Positions 35,783-44,005 of a stretch of DNA of 64,000 nucleotides are shown here, one piece after another. A program made the position numbers and the translations under genes. Origin of the DNA: Pseudomonas sp. UBA5706. Lineage in GTDB: Bacteria > Pseudomonadota > Gammaproteobacteria > Pseudomonadales > Pseudomonadaceae. Where the stretch lies: NCBI RefSeq assembly GCF_002419965.1, contig NZ_DIHC01000015.1, positions 62,001-126,000 of the forward strand, read 5' to 3'. Below the pieces are notes generated by a model, which was given only the letters and a program-made list of their open reading frames with translations, searched no databases and had not been told where the DNA came from. The first letter of the stretch is position 1; each line of letters starts with the position of its first letter.

Positions 35783-35859
35783 GGTGCCGCGCCTGCGCTA
35801 ATAACCAACAGAAAGCCGCTGCCACTACCTCGCGCCGCCGCCACTGGTATTTGGTATGA

Positions 35860-35889
35860 AAAAAAGCCCATTCAGTGAATGGGCTTTTT
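35860..35889. terminator. Bidirectional intrinsic terminator
   Basis: AAAAAGCCCATTCA pairs with TGAATGGGCTTTTT around a very small loop. It lies between the convergent HerA-like and pit genes. Confidence 0.9.
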
Positions 35890-35911
35890 CAGGTCAGCGT
35901 CGCTGACGCAA

Positions 35912-37384
35912 TCAGGCCAGTGCTTTTGACGCCAGCCAGAACAGAGCTGCCGACAGCGCGACCGTGGCTGGCAGGGTCAGCACCCAGGCCAGCAATATAT
36001 TACGCACCGTGCCGCCTTGCAGGCCGCTTTTGTTCGCCACCATGGTCCCGGCCACGCCCGAAGACAGAATGTGGGTGGTTGAAACCGGCAGGCTGAACAC
36101 GTTAGCCAGCGCGATGGCGCTCGCGGTGGTGATTTGTGCGGACATTCCCTGAGCGTAGGTCATGCCTTGCTTGCCGATCTTCTCGCCGATGGTCAGAACC
36201 ACGCGTTTCCAGCCCACCATGGTACCGACACCCAGTGCCAGCGCCACCGCGAAGATCACCCAGAACGGAGCGTATTCAGTGGTAGTCGTCAGGTCCTTGC
36301 GTAGTTTTTCCAGATCGGACTTCTCGCGAACGTCGAGCGCCGGGAGTTTGCCGACCTTGCGCGCCGTGTCGTCCAGGCACAGCAGGTAACGGCGCACTTC
36401 AATGCGGTGTTCAGGGGCGAGGCTGCGGTAATCGGTCACACCCTTGAGGTTGTTGAGCAGGGCGTCAATGGTCGGCTCGGTCTGTTCAGGGTCGCAGCGC
36501 AAGCGCTCAGGCAGATCACCGGTGGTGGATTTGCCCAGGGCCAGGTATTCGCCCAGCGTGGCGCTGTTGCGCTGATAGAACTGGCTCAGGTGCAAGGTCG
36601 CGTCGCGGGTGCGTTCTATCTGATACGTCGTGGTGCTCAGGTCCAGGACGAATTGCGCCGGCACGATGCCGATCAGCACCAGCATGATCAGGCCAATGCC
36701 TTTCTGGCCGTCGTTGGAGCCATGCACGAAGCTGACTGCCATGGCCGAGATCACCAGCACCAGACGATTCCAGAACGGCGGGTGCTTCTTGTCTTTCAGG
36801 TTGCGGCGCTGCTCAGGGGTATTGTGCATCTTCGACAATGGGCGCCAGGTCTTCAGGGCCCACAAACCGAGTCCTGCGACAACGAAACCCATCAGCGGAG
36901 AAAACACCAGCGAGGCGCCGATATCGATCGCTTTCTGCCAGTTGACGCCTTCAGCCAGCGGAATATGGTTGATCACGGAATTGGCCAGACCCACGCCCAG
37001 GATCGAGCCGATCAGGGTGTGTGAGCTTGAGGCCGGGATCCCGAAATACCACGTTCCCAGGTTCCAGGTGATCGCGGCCGCCAGCAACGAGAACACCATG
37101 GCCAGACCGTGGCCGGTGTTGACGTTGATCAGTAATTCGACCGGCAGCAGGTGAACGATGGCGTAAGCCACCCCGACGCCACCGAGCAGCACCCCGAGGA
37201 AATTGAAAATACCCGAGAAGAACACGGCCAAATGTGGCGGCATGGCCTTGGTATAAATGACTGTCGCCACCGCATTGGCGGTGTCATGAAAGCCGTTGAT
37301 GAACTCGAAGGTGAGGACAAAAGCCAGGGCGAGCAGCAAGCTCACAATCACCCAAGCATCCAGTCCGCTGAATAAATCGATCAT
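35912..37384 (-). CDS. pit: Low-affinity inorganic phosphate transporter (PiT family)
   Basis: A 490-residue inner-membrane symporter for metal-phosphate with protons. The two PiT signatures are inverted-repeat copies: 'FINGFHDTANAVATVIYTKAM' in the N-terminal half and 'ALANVFSLPVSTTHILSSGVAG' in the C-terminal half; 'FVHGSNDGQKGIGL' is the second GxNDxxK-type site. A long hydrophilic loop (about residues 245-360) separates the halves, as in E. coli PitA. The ribosome site is weak. No PhoB box was seen upstream, consistent with a constitutive low-affinity system. Confidence 0.93.
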   Translation of the reverse strand: MIDLFSGLDAWVIVSLLLALAFVLTFEFINGFHDTANAVATVIYTKAMPPHLAVFFSGIFNFLGVLLGGVGVAYAIVHLLPVELLINVNTGHGLAMVFSLLAAAITWNLGTWYFGIPASSSHTLIGSILGVGLANSVINHIPLAEGVNWQKAIDIGASLVFSPLMGFVVAGLGLWALKTWRPLSKMHNTPEQRRNLKDKKHPPFWNRLVLVISAMAVSFVHGSNDGQKGIGLIMLVLIGIVPAQFVLDLSTTTYQIERTRDATLHLSQFYQRNSATLGEYLALGKSTTGDLPERLRCDPEQTEPTIDALLNNLKGVTDYRSLAPEHRIEVRRYLLCLDDTARKVGKLPALDVREKSDLEKLRKDLTTTTEYAPFWVIFAVALALGVGTMVGWKRVVLTIGEKIGKQGMTYAQGMSAQITTASAIALANVFSLPVSTTHILSSGVAGTMVANKSGLQGGTVRNILLAWVLTLPATVALSAALFWLASKALA

Positions 37385-37614
37385 GGAAGGTTTTCTGACC
37401 CGGTATTAAGGGGGCGGGATTATGACAGAAAAAAAACTAATCGATAGGCAAGCCGCTAATTGGTAGCAACCTGCAACGAAAATTCTGTCGAACTGCCCCG
37501 TTGACTTCCTGTCAGGAAGCAAGATGCACAGGCCTTTCACTTCAACGATAGCTTAAACCGATCAAGGCGAATCTGCTGCAGGCCGCGCTACAGACTCCGG
37601 GCCCAGAAGCTGAT

Positions 37615-37812
37615 TCAAGGTTCCTCTTTAAGTTCGTCTTCCATTTTCTGCAGTTCTTGCTTGAACGCCTGATCGAGCAGGCTGGCGCGTTTTCGCCAAG
37701 GCTTTCGTTCCGGCTCCGGTTGAGCGGCGTAGGTCGTCACTTCGCCGCCGTATACTTCCTTGTAACGTTGTTCCTGGCGCTCTAGTTCGGCGCGCAGTTC
37801 ATCTTTGGTCAC
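37615..37812 (-). CDS. Small charged hypothetical protein
   Basis: A 65-residue highly charged protein, probably an alpha-helical coiled coil: 'TKDELRAELERQEQRYKEVYGGEV' and 'WRKRASLLDQAFKQELQKMEDELKEEP'. The start is a GTG with AGGT upstream. A TTG seven codons earlier would be the only longer alternative. Small proteins of this type are common in Pseudomonas near pit; function is unknown. Confidence 0.65.
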   Translation of the reverse strand: MTKDELRAELERQEQRYKEVYGGEVTTYAAQPEPERKPWRKRASLLDQAFKQELQKMEDELKEEP

Positions 37813-38264
37813 GTTATTACCTAAAGGTGTCAAGTTTGGTTCTGGCGATAACGCAGTGTCTGAAAGTGTCGGGCGTCATTGACTGATCTGCTACGCAAAA
37901 CGTTTGCGAGGAGTCTTCGACGAACTACTGAACACTCGTGCCACTTGCGGCTACGCGCACCAGAACGACAAAGCTGTCGTAGCAACATTCTATTTTCTGG
38001 TTGTCAGGTTGTTGGCGAATTGACCGGGCTTCTGGCCTGCCTGGCGCCGGGTGATGCACTCGGGTAGTGCAAGCGGCGTTTTGGATGGATCCCTGCTCGA
38101 CCGAGCCGGGACATCACCAACGCCTTGGCGTTATAGCGCGTCAATTGCCCGGTACTATCTCCAAGAAGATGATCAGAGTCAACTGTGAAAGAGAAGCAAT
38201 TGAATAAGTCAGGAGGAATACTGTTTTCTTGTACGAAGGTTCCGAAGTTTGTACGGGCAAAATT
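37813..38264. other. AT-richer gap without a convincing gene
   Basis: About 450 bases between a small leftward gene and the pcaR region. From about 38160 the DNA becomes clearly AT-richer than the window average. A GTG-initiated 100-codon frame at 38185 overlaps the frame listed next in another phase and looks unlike protein. Nothing else was recognised. Confidence 0.4.
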
Positions 38265-38600
38265 ATGTCGATACTTTGTTTATCAAAGGTGCATCCGCAA
38301 GGCCAAAATTCTGGCGGCGTATTTTCTGCTCATATCGAGGGGAGCTATACCGATTACGTATCCAGATTCTTACAACAAGCAGAAGAGGGCAAAGATAAAA
38401 ACGGCCTTGCGGGTAGCAAGGCCGTGCCTGGGACTTCTCAGTGGGTACCTGACCAGTATTTCCAAGAAGCCACATGGTGGCGTGTGAAAGGTATAAGTAA
38501 CGAGGCGGTGGGTCAATTGCGATTATCGGCCATCGGTTCGATAATCGCCCAAAACGTCCTTGCCGATGTATTTAAAAGAGGCGAGAGTGGCGTTCCATAA
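38265..38600 (+). CDS. Doubtful 111-residue hypothetical protein upstream of pcaR
   Basis: An open frame starting MSILCLSKVHPQGQNSGG with a weak ribosome site. Parts read like protein ('GSYTDYVSRFLQQAEEGKD', 'WWRVKGISNEAVGQLRLSAIG'). It lies in AT-richer DNA, and its last 30 codons coincide with two PcaR-type operator sites that should belong to the pcaR promoter. Either pcaR's promoter is embedded in an acquired gene, or the frame is fortuitous. No family was recognised. Confidence 0.35.
   Translation: MSILCLSKVHPQGQNSGGVFSAHIEGSYTDYVSRFLQQAEEGKDKNGLAGSKAVPGTSQWVPDQYFQEATWWRVKGISNEAVGQLRLSAIGSIIAQNVLADVFKRGESGVP
38519..38550. promoter_or_regulatory. PcaR-type operator pair upstream of pcaR
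   Basis: GCGATTATCG (38519-38528) faces its exact reverse complement CGATAATCGC (38539-38548), centres 20 bases apart. The second lies in GTTCGATAATCGCCC, nearly identical to the GTTCGATAATCGCAC motif described for Pseudomonas putida PcaR. This suggests autoregulation of pcaR. Confidence 0.65.
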
Positions 38601-38631
38601 GGCCCGCATGGCCACGACGAACGGTGTCACC

Positions 38632-39474
38632 ATGAACGACCAACTGCGCAATTCATTCGCTTCCCTGGCTCCTCCCATCGTGGCCTCCCCAGCCAAGCGG
38701 ATTCAGGCGCTGACTGGCGACCCGGACTTCATGACATCGCTGGCACGCGGTCTGGCAGTGATCCAGGCCTTTCAGGAGCGCAAGCGTCATCTGACCATCG
38801 CGCAAATCAGCCACCGTACCGAGATACCGCGTGCCGCTGTTCGGCGGTGTCTGCATACCTTGATCAAACTCGGTTATGCCACCACAGACGGCCGGACCTA
38901 TTCATTGCTCCCCAAAGTGCTCACGCTTGGCCACGCGTATCTGTCTTCAACTCCCCTGGCGGTCTCCTCCCAGCCTTACCTGGACCGCATGAGCAATCAG
39001 TTGCACGAGGCCTGCAACATGGCCACCCTGGAAGGCGACGACATCCTTTATATCGCTCGCTCAGCCACCACTCAGCGGCTGATTTCCGTGGACCTGGCGG
39101 TGGGTGGTCGGCTGCCAGCGTATTGCACGTCGATGGGGCGGATTCTTCTCGCGGCGCTGGACGACGTTTCGTTGCAGGAATACCTGGATCACGTGGACCT
39201 GCAGCCCAAGACCAGCCGCACATTGCGCACCGTCGAAGCGCTGCATGAGTGTGTCCAGCAGGTCCGGCAGCAGGGTTGGTGCGTCGTCGATCAGGAGTTG
39301 GAGCAGGGGCTTCGCTCGATTGCCGTGCCCGTCTACGACGCATCGGGGCAGGTGTTGGCGGCGTTGAATGTCAGCACCAGCGCAGCGCGTGTGACCCGCA
39401 ATGAACTTGAACAGAAATTTTTGCCCATCATGCTCGACGCCAGCCGGGATTTAAGTACGCAGCTGTTTACTTGA
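38632..39474 (+). CDS. pcaR: IclR-family regulator of the beta-ketoadipate pathway
   Basis: A 280-residue IclR-type activator that responds to beta-ketoadipate. The N-terminal winged helix reads 'FMTSLARGLAVIQAFQERKRHLTIAQISHRTEIPRAAVRRCLHTL'-like in consecutive parts, and the C-terminal IclR effector domain has 'CNMATLEGDDILYIARS', 'GGRLPAYCTSMGRILLAAL' and 'VVDQELEQGLRSIAVPV'. An in-frame ATG 24 bases upstream has the better ribosome site (AAGG), so the protein may be eight residues longer. It sits directly before pcaI with operator repeats on both sides of the gene. Confidence 0.92.
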   Translation: MNDQLRNSFASLAPPIVASPAKRIQALTGDPDFMTSLARGLAVIQAFQERKRHLTIAQISHRTEIPRAAVRRCLHTLIKLGYATTDGRTYSLLPKVLTLGHAYLSSTPLAVSSQPYLDRMSNQLHEACNMATLEGDDILYIARSATTQRLISVDLAVGGRLPAYCTSMGRILLAALDDVSLQEYLDHVDLQPKTSRTLRTVEALHECVQQVRQQGWCVVDQELEQGLRSIAVPVYDASGQVLAALNVSTSAARVTRNELEQKFLPIMLDASRDLSTQLFT

Positions 39475-39494
39475 TTTTCCCGCCTAAACTCTTC

Positions 39495-39527
39495 GTTCGA
39501 TTATCGAACACATAGTCGATTATCGGA
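39495..39527. promoter_or_regulatory. PcaR operator pair in the pcaI promoter
   Basis: GTTCGATTATCGAAC (39495-39509) is a 15-base palindrome; a second CGATTATCG follows 19 bases on (39517-39525). The motif matches the PcaR site seen upstream of pcaR and lies about 100-130 bases before the pcaI start. Confidence 0.7.
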
Positions 39528-39622
39528 TTGTCCCGATCCACGCTCAGGCATAACCTCGTTTTCAATTCGGCGCAGATCTACGTGCCGCTCACTGATCGAG
39601 ACGTGGAACCTGGAGCACCCCA

Positions 39623-40480
39623 ATGGCTGAAATTCTTACCCTGCACGACGCCGTGAAGCAATGGGTCAACGATGGCGACGTCGTTGCTCTTGAAGGCTTC
39701 ACCCACCTGATTCCGACAGCGGCTGGTCACGAGATCATCCGACAGAGAAAGAAGGACCTCACGCTTGTGCGCATGACACCGGACCTGGTGTACGACCAAC
39801 TGATCGGTGCGGGCTGTGCAAAAAAACTGATTTTCTCGTGGGGCGGTAATCCTGGTGTCGGCTCTTTGCATCGCCTGCGTGATGCCGTCGAAAAACAATG
39901 GCCCCAGCCGATTGAAATCGAAGAGCACAGCCACGCAGACTTGGCCAACGCTTATGTCGCTGGCGCTTCGGGCCTGCCATTTGCGGTGTTGCGTGCTTAC
40001 GCCGGTTCCGATTTGCCCAAGGTCAATCCGTTGATCAAATCCGTTACCTGTCCATTCACCGGCGAGGTGTTAGCGGCGGTGCCTGCGGTGCGCCCGGATG
40101 TAACGGTGATCCATGCGCAGAAAGCCGACCGCAAGGGCAACGTGCTGCTATGGGGCATTCTCGGGGTGCAGAAAGAGGCAGCGCTGTCTGCCAAACGCTG
40201 CATCGTGACCGTTGAAGAAGTCGTCGACGACCTCAGTGCGCCGATGAATGCCTGCGTCCTGCCAACCTGGGCGTTGAGCGCAGTCTGTGTCGTACCGGGG
40301 GGCGCGCATCCGTCCTACGCCCATGGCTACTACGAACGTGACAACCGTTTCTATCAGGCGTGGGACCCCATCGGCCGTGATCGTGAGGCGTTTACCGCCT
40401 GGATCGATGAATACATCCACGGCACCCGTGATTTCGGTGAGTTCCAGAGCAAGCTGGCCCGCGCTTCGGAGGCAAAATAA
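39623..40480 (+). CDS. pcaI: 3-oxoadipate CoA-transferase subunit A
   Basis: A 285-residue subunit that, with PcaJ, moves CoA from succinyl-CoA to 3-oxoadipate. This is a class I CoA-transferase alpha subunit: 'DGDVVALEGFTHLIPTAAGHEIIRQ' at the N-terminus, 'KLIFSWGGNPGVGSLHRLRDAVE' and 'VTVIHAQKADRKGNVLLWG'. It is longer than the PcaI of some species (about 230), matching the CatI-like version common in Pseudomonas. Its stop overlaps the pcaJ start by one base (TAATG). It is first in the pcaIJF block under the PcaR sites. Confidence 0.93.
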   Translation: MAEILTLHDAVKQWVNDGDVVALEGFTHLIPTAAGHEIIRQRKKDLTLVRMTPDLVYDQLIGAGCAKKLIFSWGGNPGVGSLHRLRDAVEKQWPQPIEIEEHSHADLANAYVAGASGLPFAVLRAYAGSDLPKVNPLIKSVTCPFTGEVLAAVPAVRPDVTVIHAQKADRKGNVLLWGILGVQKEAALSAKRCIVTVEEVVDDLSAPMNACVLPTWALSAVCVVPGGAHPSYAHGYYERDNRFYQAWDPIGRDREAFTAWIDEYIHGTRDFGEFQSKLARASEAK

Positions 40481-41259
40481 TGACGTACACCACCAGTGAA
40501 ATGATGACCGTGGCCGCTGCCCGCCGCTTGAAGAACGGGTCGGTGTGCTTCGTCGGTATCGGCTTGCCGTCCAAGGCCGCGAATCTCGCTCGCCTGACCT
40601 CATCACCTGACGTCGTGCTGATCTACGAGTCCGGGCCGATCGGCGCCAAACCGGACGTTCTGCCGTTGTCCATCGGCGACGGCGAACTGGCGGAAACGGC
40701 TGACACGGTGGTGTCCACCAGCGAGATCTTTCGTTACTGGCTGCAGGGCGGCCGAGTCGATGTCGGCTTTCTCGGTGCGGCCCAGGTCGACCGCTTCGGC
40801 AATATCAACACCACCGTGGTGGGTGATTATCACCACCCCAAGGTGCGCCTGCCGGGTGCAGGAGGGGCGCCAGAGATTGCAGGGTCGGCCAAGCAAGTCC
40901 TGATCATTCTGAAACAGTCTTCCCGCGCCTTCGTCAATAAGCTGGATTTCGTCACCTCGGTCGGACACGGCGAAGGTGGAGATTCGCGCAAACGCTTGGG
41001 CCTGCCCGGGGCCGGCCCCGTGGGCATCATCACCGACCTGTGCATCATGGAGCCGGAGGCGGGCACTCACGAATTCATCGTGACCGCACTGCACCCAGGC
41101 GTCACCCGTGAACATGTGATCGCCGCCACCGGCTGGGCGCTGCGCTTTGCCGATAACGTGGTCGTATCAGAGAAGCCCAGCGACTACGAACTGTCTGCCT
41201 TGCGTGATCTGGAAGCGCGTACCGCTGCCGCTCACGGTCAGGCGCCGGGAGAAGCATGA
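40480..41259 (+). CDS. pcaJ: 3-oxoadipate CoA-transferase subunit B
   Basis: A 259-residue beta subunit of the 3-oxoadipate:succinyl-CoA transferase. The family glutamate that carries CoA is expected in 'VLIYESGPIGAKPDVLPLSIGDGELAETAD' (the ESG motif, about residue 51). 'GFLGAAQVDRFGNINTTVVGD' and 'LDFVTSVGHGEGG' are also conserved. It couples to both neighbours by overlaps (TAATG before, ATGA after), so the transferase and the thiolase are made together. Confidence 0.93.
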   Translation: MTYTTSEMMTVAAARRLKNGSVCFVGIGLPSKAANLARLTSSPDVVLIYESGPIGAKPDVLPLSIGDGELAETADTVVSTSEIFRYWLQGGRVDVGFLGAAQVDRFGNINTTVVGDYHHPKVRLPGAGGAPEIAGSAKQVLIILKQSSRAFVNKLDFVTSVGHGEGGDSRKRLGLPGAGPVGIITDLCIMEPEAGTHEFIVTALHPGVTREHVIAATGWALRFADNVVVSEKPSDYELSALRDLEARTAAAHGQAPGEA

Positions 41260-42458
41260 TGCGTGACGTATTTATCTGCGACGCGATCCGCACCCCTATT
41301 GGTCGTTTCGGCGGCGCGCTGGCGACGGTTCGCGCCGATGATCTGGCGGCACTGCCGATCAAGGCGCTTATGGCGCGCAACCCGTCGGTGAGCTGGCAGG
41401 AGGTCGACGAGGTGTTCCTCGGTTGCGCCAACCAGGCCGGGGAAGACAATCGTAATGTGGCGCGCATGGCTGCATTGTTGGCCGGGTTGCCGGAAACCGT
41501 GCCGGGGGTGACGTTGAATCGCCTTTGCGCATCAGGGCTTGATGCCGTGGGCACCGCCTTCAGGGCCATTGCTTCGGGTGAGATGGAGTTGGCGATTGCC
41601 GGCGGCGTTGAGTCCATGTCCCGCGCGCCCTTCGTCATGGGCAAGGCTGACACGGCGTTCGGGCGCGGTCAGAGGCTTGAAGACACCACGCTGGGCTGGC
41701 GCTTCGTCAATCCGCAAATGGAAGACCGGTACGGCGTGGAAACCATGCCGCAAACCGGCGACAACGTCGCTGAAGACTTCAAGGTCTCCCGCGCGGATCA
41801 AGACGCCTTCGCCCTGCGCAGTCAGCAGCGCACTGCCGCGGCCCAGGCCAGCGGCTTTTTTGCGCAAGAAATCGTGCCGGTGCGCATCGCTCACAGCAAG
41901 GGGGACATCATCGTCGATAAGGACGAGCATCCTCGCGCCGACACGACTCTTGAAGCGCTGAGTAAACTCAAGCCTGTAAATGGCCCTGGCAAAACGGTCA
42001 CAGCTGGCAATGCGGCGGGTCTGAACGACGGTGCCGTGGCATTGATTCTGGCCTCGGCCGAAGCGGTCGCCCGGCATGGACTGACCCCTCGGGCGCGAGT
42101 TCTGGGCATGGCCAGTGCCGGTGTTGAGCCGCGTGTGATGGGCATCGGCCCCGTGCCGGCCGTGCGCAAACTGGTCAAGCGTCTAGGCATGGCGGTATCG
42201 GACTTCGATGTCATCGAGCTCAACGAAGCCTTCGCCAGCCAAGGTCTTGCCGTCATGCGCGAGCTGGGTATTGCCGATGACTCACCCAAGGTCAACCCGA
42301 ACGGCGGCGCTATTTCCCTTGGCCACCCGTTGGGCATGAGTGGGGCGCGGTTGGTGCTGACCGCCCTGCATCACCTGGAAAAAACCGGCGGTAGCAAAGG
42401 GTTGGTAAGCATGTGCGTCGGGGTAGGGCAGGGCCTTGCCCTGGCAATGGAACGGTAG
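41256..42458 (+). CDS. pcaF: 3-oxoadipyl-CoA thiolase
   Basis: A 400-residue thiolase that splits 3-oxoadipyl-CoA to succinyl-CoA and acetyl-CoA, the last step of the pathway. The nucleophile Cys is in 'LNRLCASGLDAV' (about residue 90), the catalytic His in 'GGAISLGHPLGMSGARL', and the base Cys in 'SMCVGVGQGLAL' near the C-terminus; 'VIELNEAFASQGLAVMREL' is the thiolase NEAF motif. The start ATG overlaps the pcaJ stop (ATGA) and is followed by a second ATG. Confidence 0.94.
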   Translation: MMRDVFICDAIRTPIGRFGGALATVRADDLAALPIKALMARNPSVSWQEVDEVFLGCANQAGEDNRNVARMAALLAGLPETVPGVTLNRLCASGLDAVGTAFRAIASGEMELAIAGGVESMSRAPFVMGKADTAFGRGQRLEDTTLGWRFVNPQMEDRYGVETMPQTGDNVAEDFKVSRADQDAFALRSQQRTAAAQASGFFAQEIVPVRIAHSKGDIIVDKDEHPRADTTLEALSKLKPVNGPGKTVTAGNAAGLNDGAVALILASAEAVARHGLTPRARVLGMASAGVEPRVMGIGPVPAVRKLVKRLGMAVSDFDVIELNEAFASQGLAVMRELGIADDSPKVNPNGGAISLGHPLGMSGARLVLTALHHLEKTGGSKGLVSMCVGVGQGLALAMER

Positions 42459-42634
42459 ACGACATACGCCTGAACCAACCCCCCCGAGTCATCGCTTGCC
42501 TTTACACAACGGGCAACTGACGGCTTGGGTGGTTGTGCTTGCGATGGCTCAGTGTTACTGCTTGGTAACTGTTTCAGGTTATGTCGTAGACTTCACCCTT
42601 GGTGGCTGGTCTTTATAAAAAATGGGGAAAAATA

Positions 42635-43924
42635 ATGACAACGACTCACTACACCGGAGAAGAAAGAAGCAAGCGGATCTTTGCGATTGTGGGTGCCTCT
42701 TCCGGCAACCTCGTGGAATGGTTCGACTTCTACGTCTATGCCTTCTGCGCGATCTACTTCGCACCGGCTTTCTTCCCATCCGATGACCCTACCGTGCAAC
42801 TGCTCAACACCGCCGGCGTATTCGCTGCGGGCTTTCTCATGCGCCCGATCGGGGGCTGGCTGTTTGGCCGGGTGGCTGACAAGCACGGTCGCAAAAATTC
42901 GATGATGATCTCGGTGCTGATGATGTGCGGCGGCTCGCTGGTCATTGCCTGCTTGCCGACTTATGCGGCCATTGGGGCCTGGGCGCCATTCCTGTTGTTG
43001 ATCGCGCGTCTTTTCCAGGGCCTGTCGGTGGGCGGCGAATACGGCACCACGGCCACTTACATGAGCGAAGTCGCGTTGCGGGGGCAACGTGGTTTCTTTG
43101 CGTCCTTTCAGTACGTAACACTGATCGGTGGTCAATTGCTGGCGGTGCTGACCGTGGTCATCCTGCAGCAATTCCTAAATGCCGATGAGCTGAAAGCCTA
43201 CGGTTGGCGCATCCCGTTCGTGGTGGGCGCCATCGCCGCGGTGATCTCGCTGCTACTGCGTCGCTCGCTCAAGGAAACCACCACTGCCGAGGTCCGTCAG
43301 GACAAGGACGCCGGCAGCATGGCCGCGTTGTTTCGTGACCACAAAGGCGCGTTCATCACCGTGCTGGGCTACACCGCCGGTGGCTCGCTGATTTTCTACA
43401 CCTTCACCACGTACATGCAGAAATACCTGGTGAACACCGTGCACATGGACGCCAAGGTCGCCAGCTACATCATGACCGGGGCACTGTTCCTTTATATGTG
43501 CATGCAGCCCATTTTCGGCATGCTGGCAGACAAGATCGGACGCCGCGCCTTGATGCTGTGGTTCGGTGCCCTGGGGACCCTCTGCACCGTGCCATTGCTG
43601 ATGACCCTTAAAACCACGACCAGCCCGGTCGTTGCCTTTATTCTCATCACCCTGGCGCTGGCAATCGTCAGCTTCTACACCTCGATCAGTGGTTTGGTGA
43701 AGGCCGAGATGTTTCCGGTGCATGTCCGTGCACTGGGCGTGGGGCTGGCATATGCCGTGGCCAACGCCATCTTCGGCGGCTCGGCAGAATTCGTCGCCCT
43801 GAGTTTCAAGAACATGGGCTCGGAGAACATCTTCTACTGGTACGTGACGGGTATGATGGCCATCGCCTTTCTCTTCAGCCTGCGCCTGCCGAAGAAGCCG
43901 GAATACCTGCACGAAGATCATTGA
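42635..43924 (+). CDS. pcaT: MFS dicarboxylate (beta-ketoadipate-type) transporter
   Basis: A 429-residue 12-helix symporter of the metabolite:H+ branch (KgtP/ProP-like). It has 'ASSGNLVEWFDFYVYAF' in helix 1, the loop-2 motif 'GRVADKHGRKNSMMISV', 'RLFQGLSVGGEYGTTATYM', and the matching loop 'GMLADKIGRRALMLW' in the second half. PcaT of P. putida brings in beta-ketoadipate and adipate; placement between pcaF and pcaD supports this assignment. The start has GGGGA upstream; 176 bases separate it from pcaF, so it may have its own promoter. A paralogous transporter is cut by the right end of the window. Confidence 0.9.
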   Translation: MTTTHYTGEERSKRIFAIVGASSGNLVEWFDFYVYAFCAIYFAPAFFPSDDPTVQLLNTAGVFAAGFLMRPIGGWLFGRVADKHGRKNSMMISVLMMCGGSLVIACLPTYAAIGAWAPFLLLIARLFQGLSVGGEYGTTATYMSEVALRGQRGFFASFQYVTLIGGQLLAVLTVVILQQFLNADELKAYGWRIPFVVGAIAAVISLLLRRSLKETTTAEVRQDKDAGSMAALFRDHKGAFITVLGYTAGGSLIFYTFTTYMQKYLVNTVHMDAKVASYIMTGALFLYMCMQPIFGMLADKIGRRALMLWFGALGTLCTVPLLMTLKTTTSPVVAFILITLALAIVSFYTSISGLVKAEMFPVHVRALGVGLAYAVANAIFGGSAEFVALSFKNMGSENIFYWYVTGMMAIAFLFSLRLPKKPEYLHEDH

Positions 43925-44005
43925 TCTGCGCGCGCGCCAGTACCTGGCGCGCATCCTCCATGTTCTTCGATGACCTTCCCGCACATGCTCGATAAAGGAG
44001 CTGCC

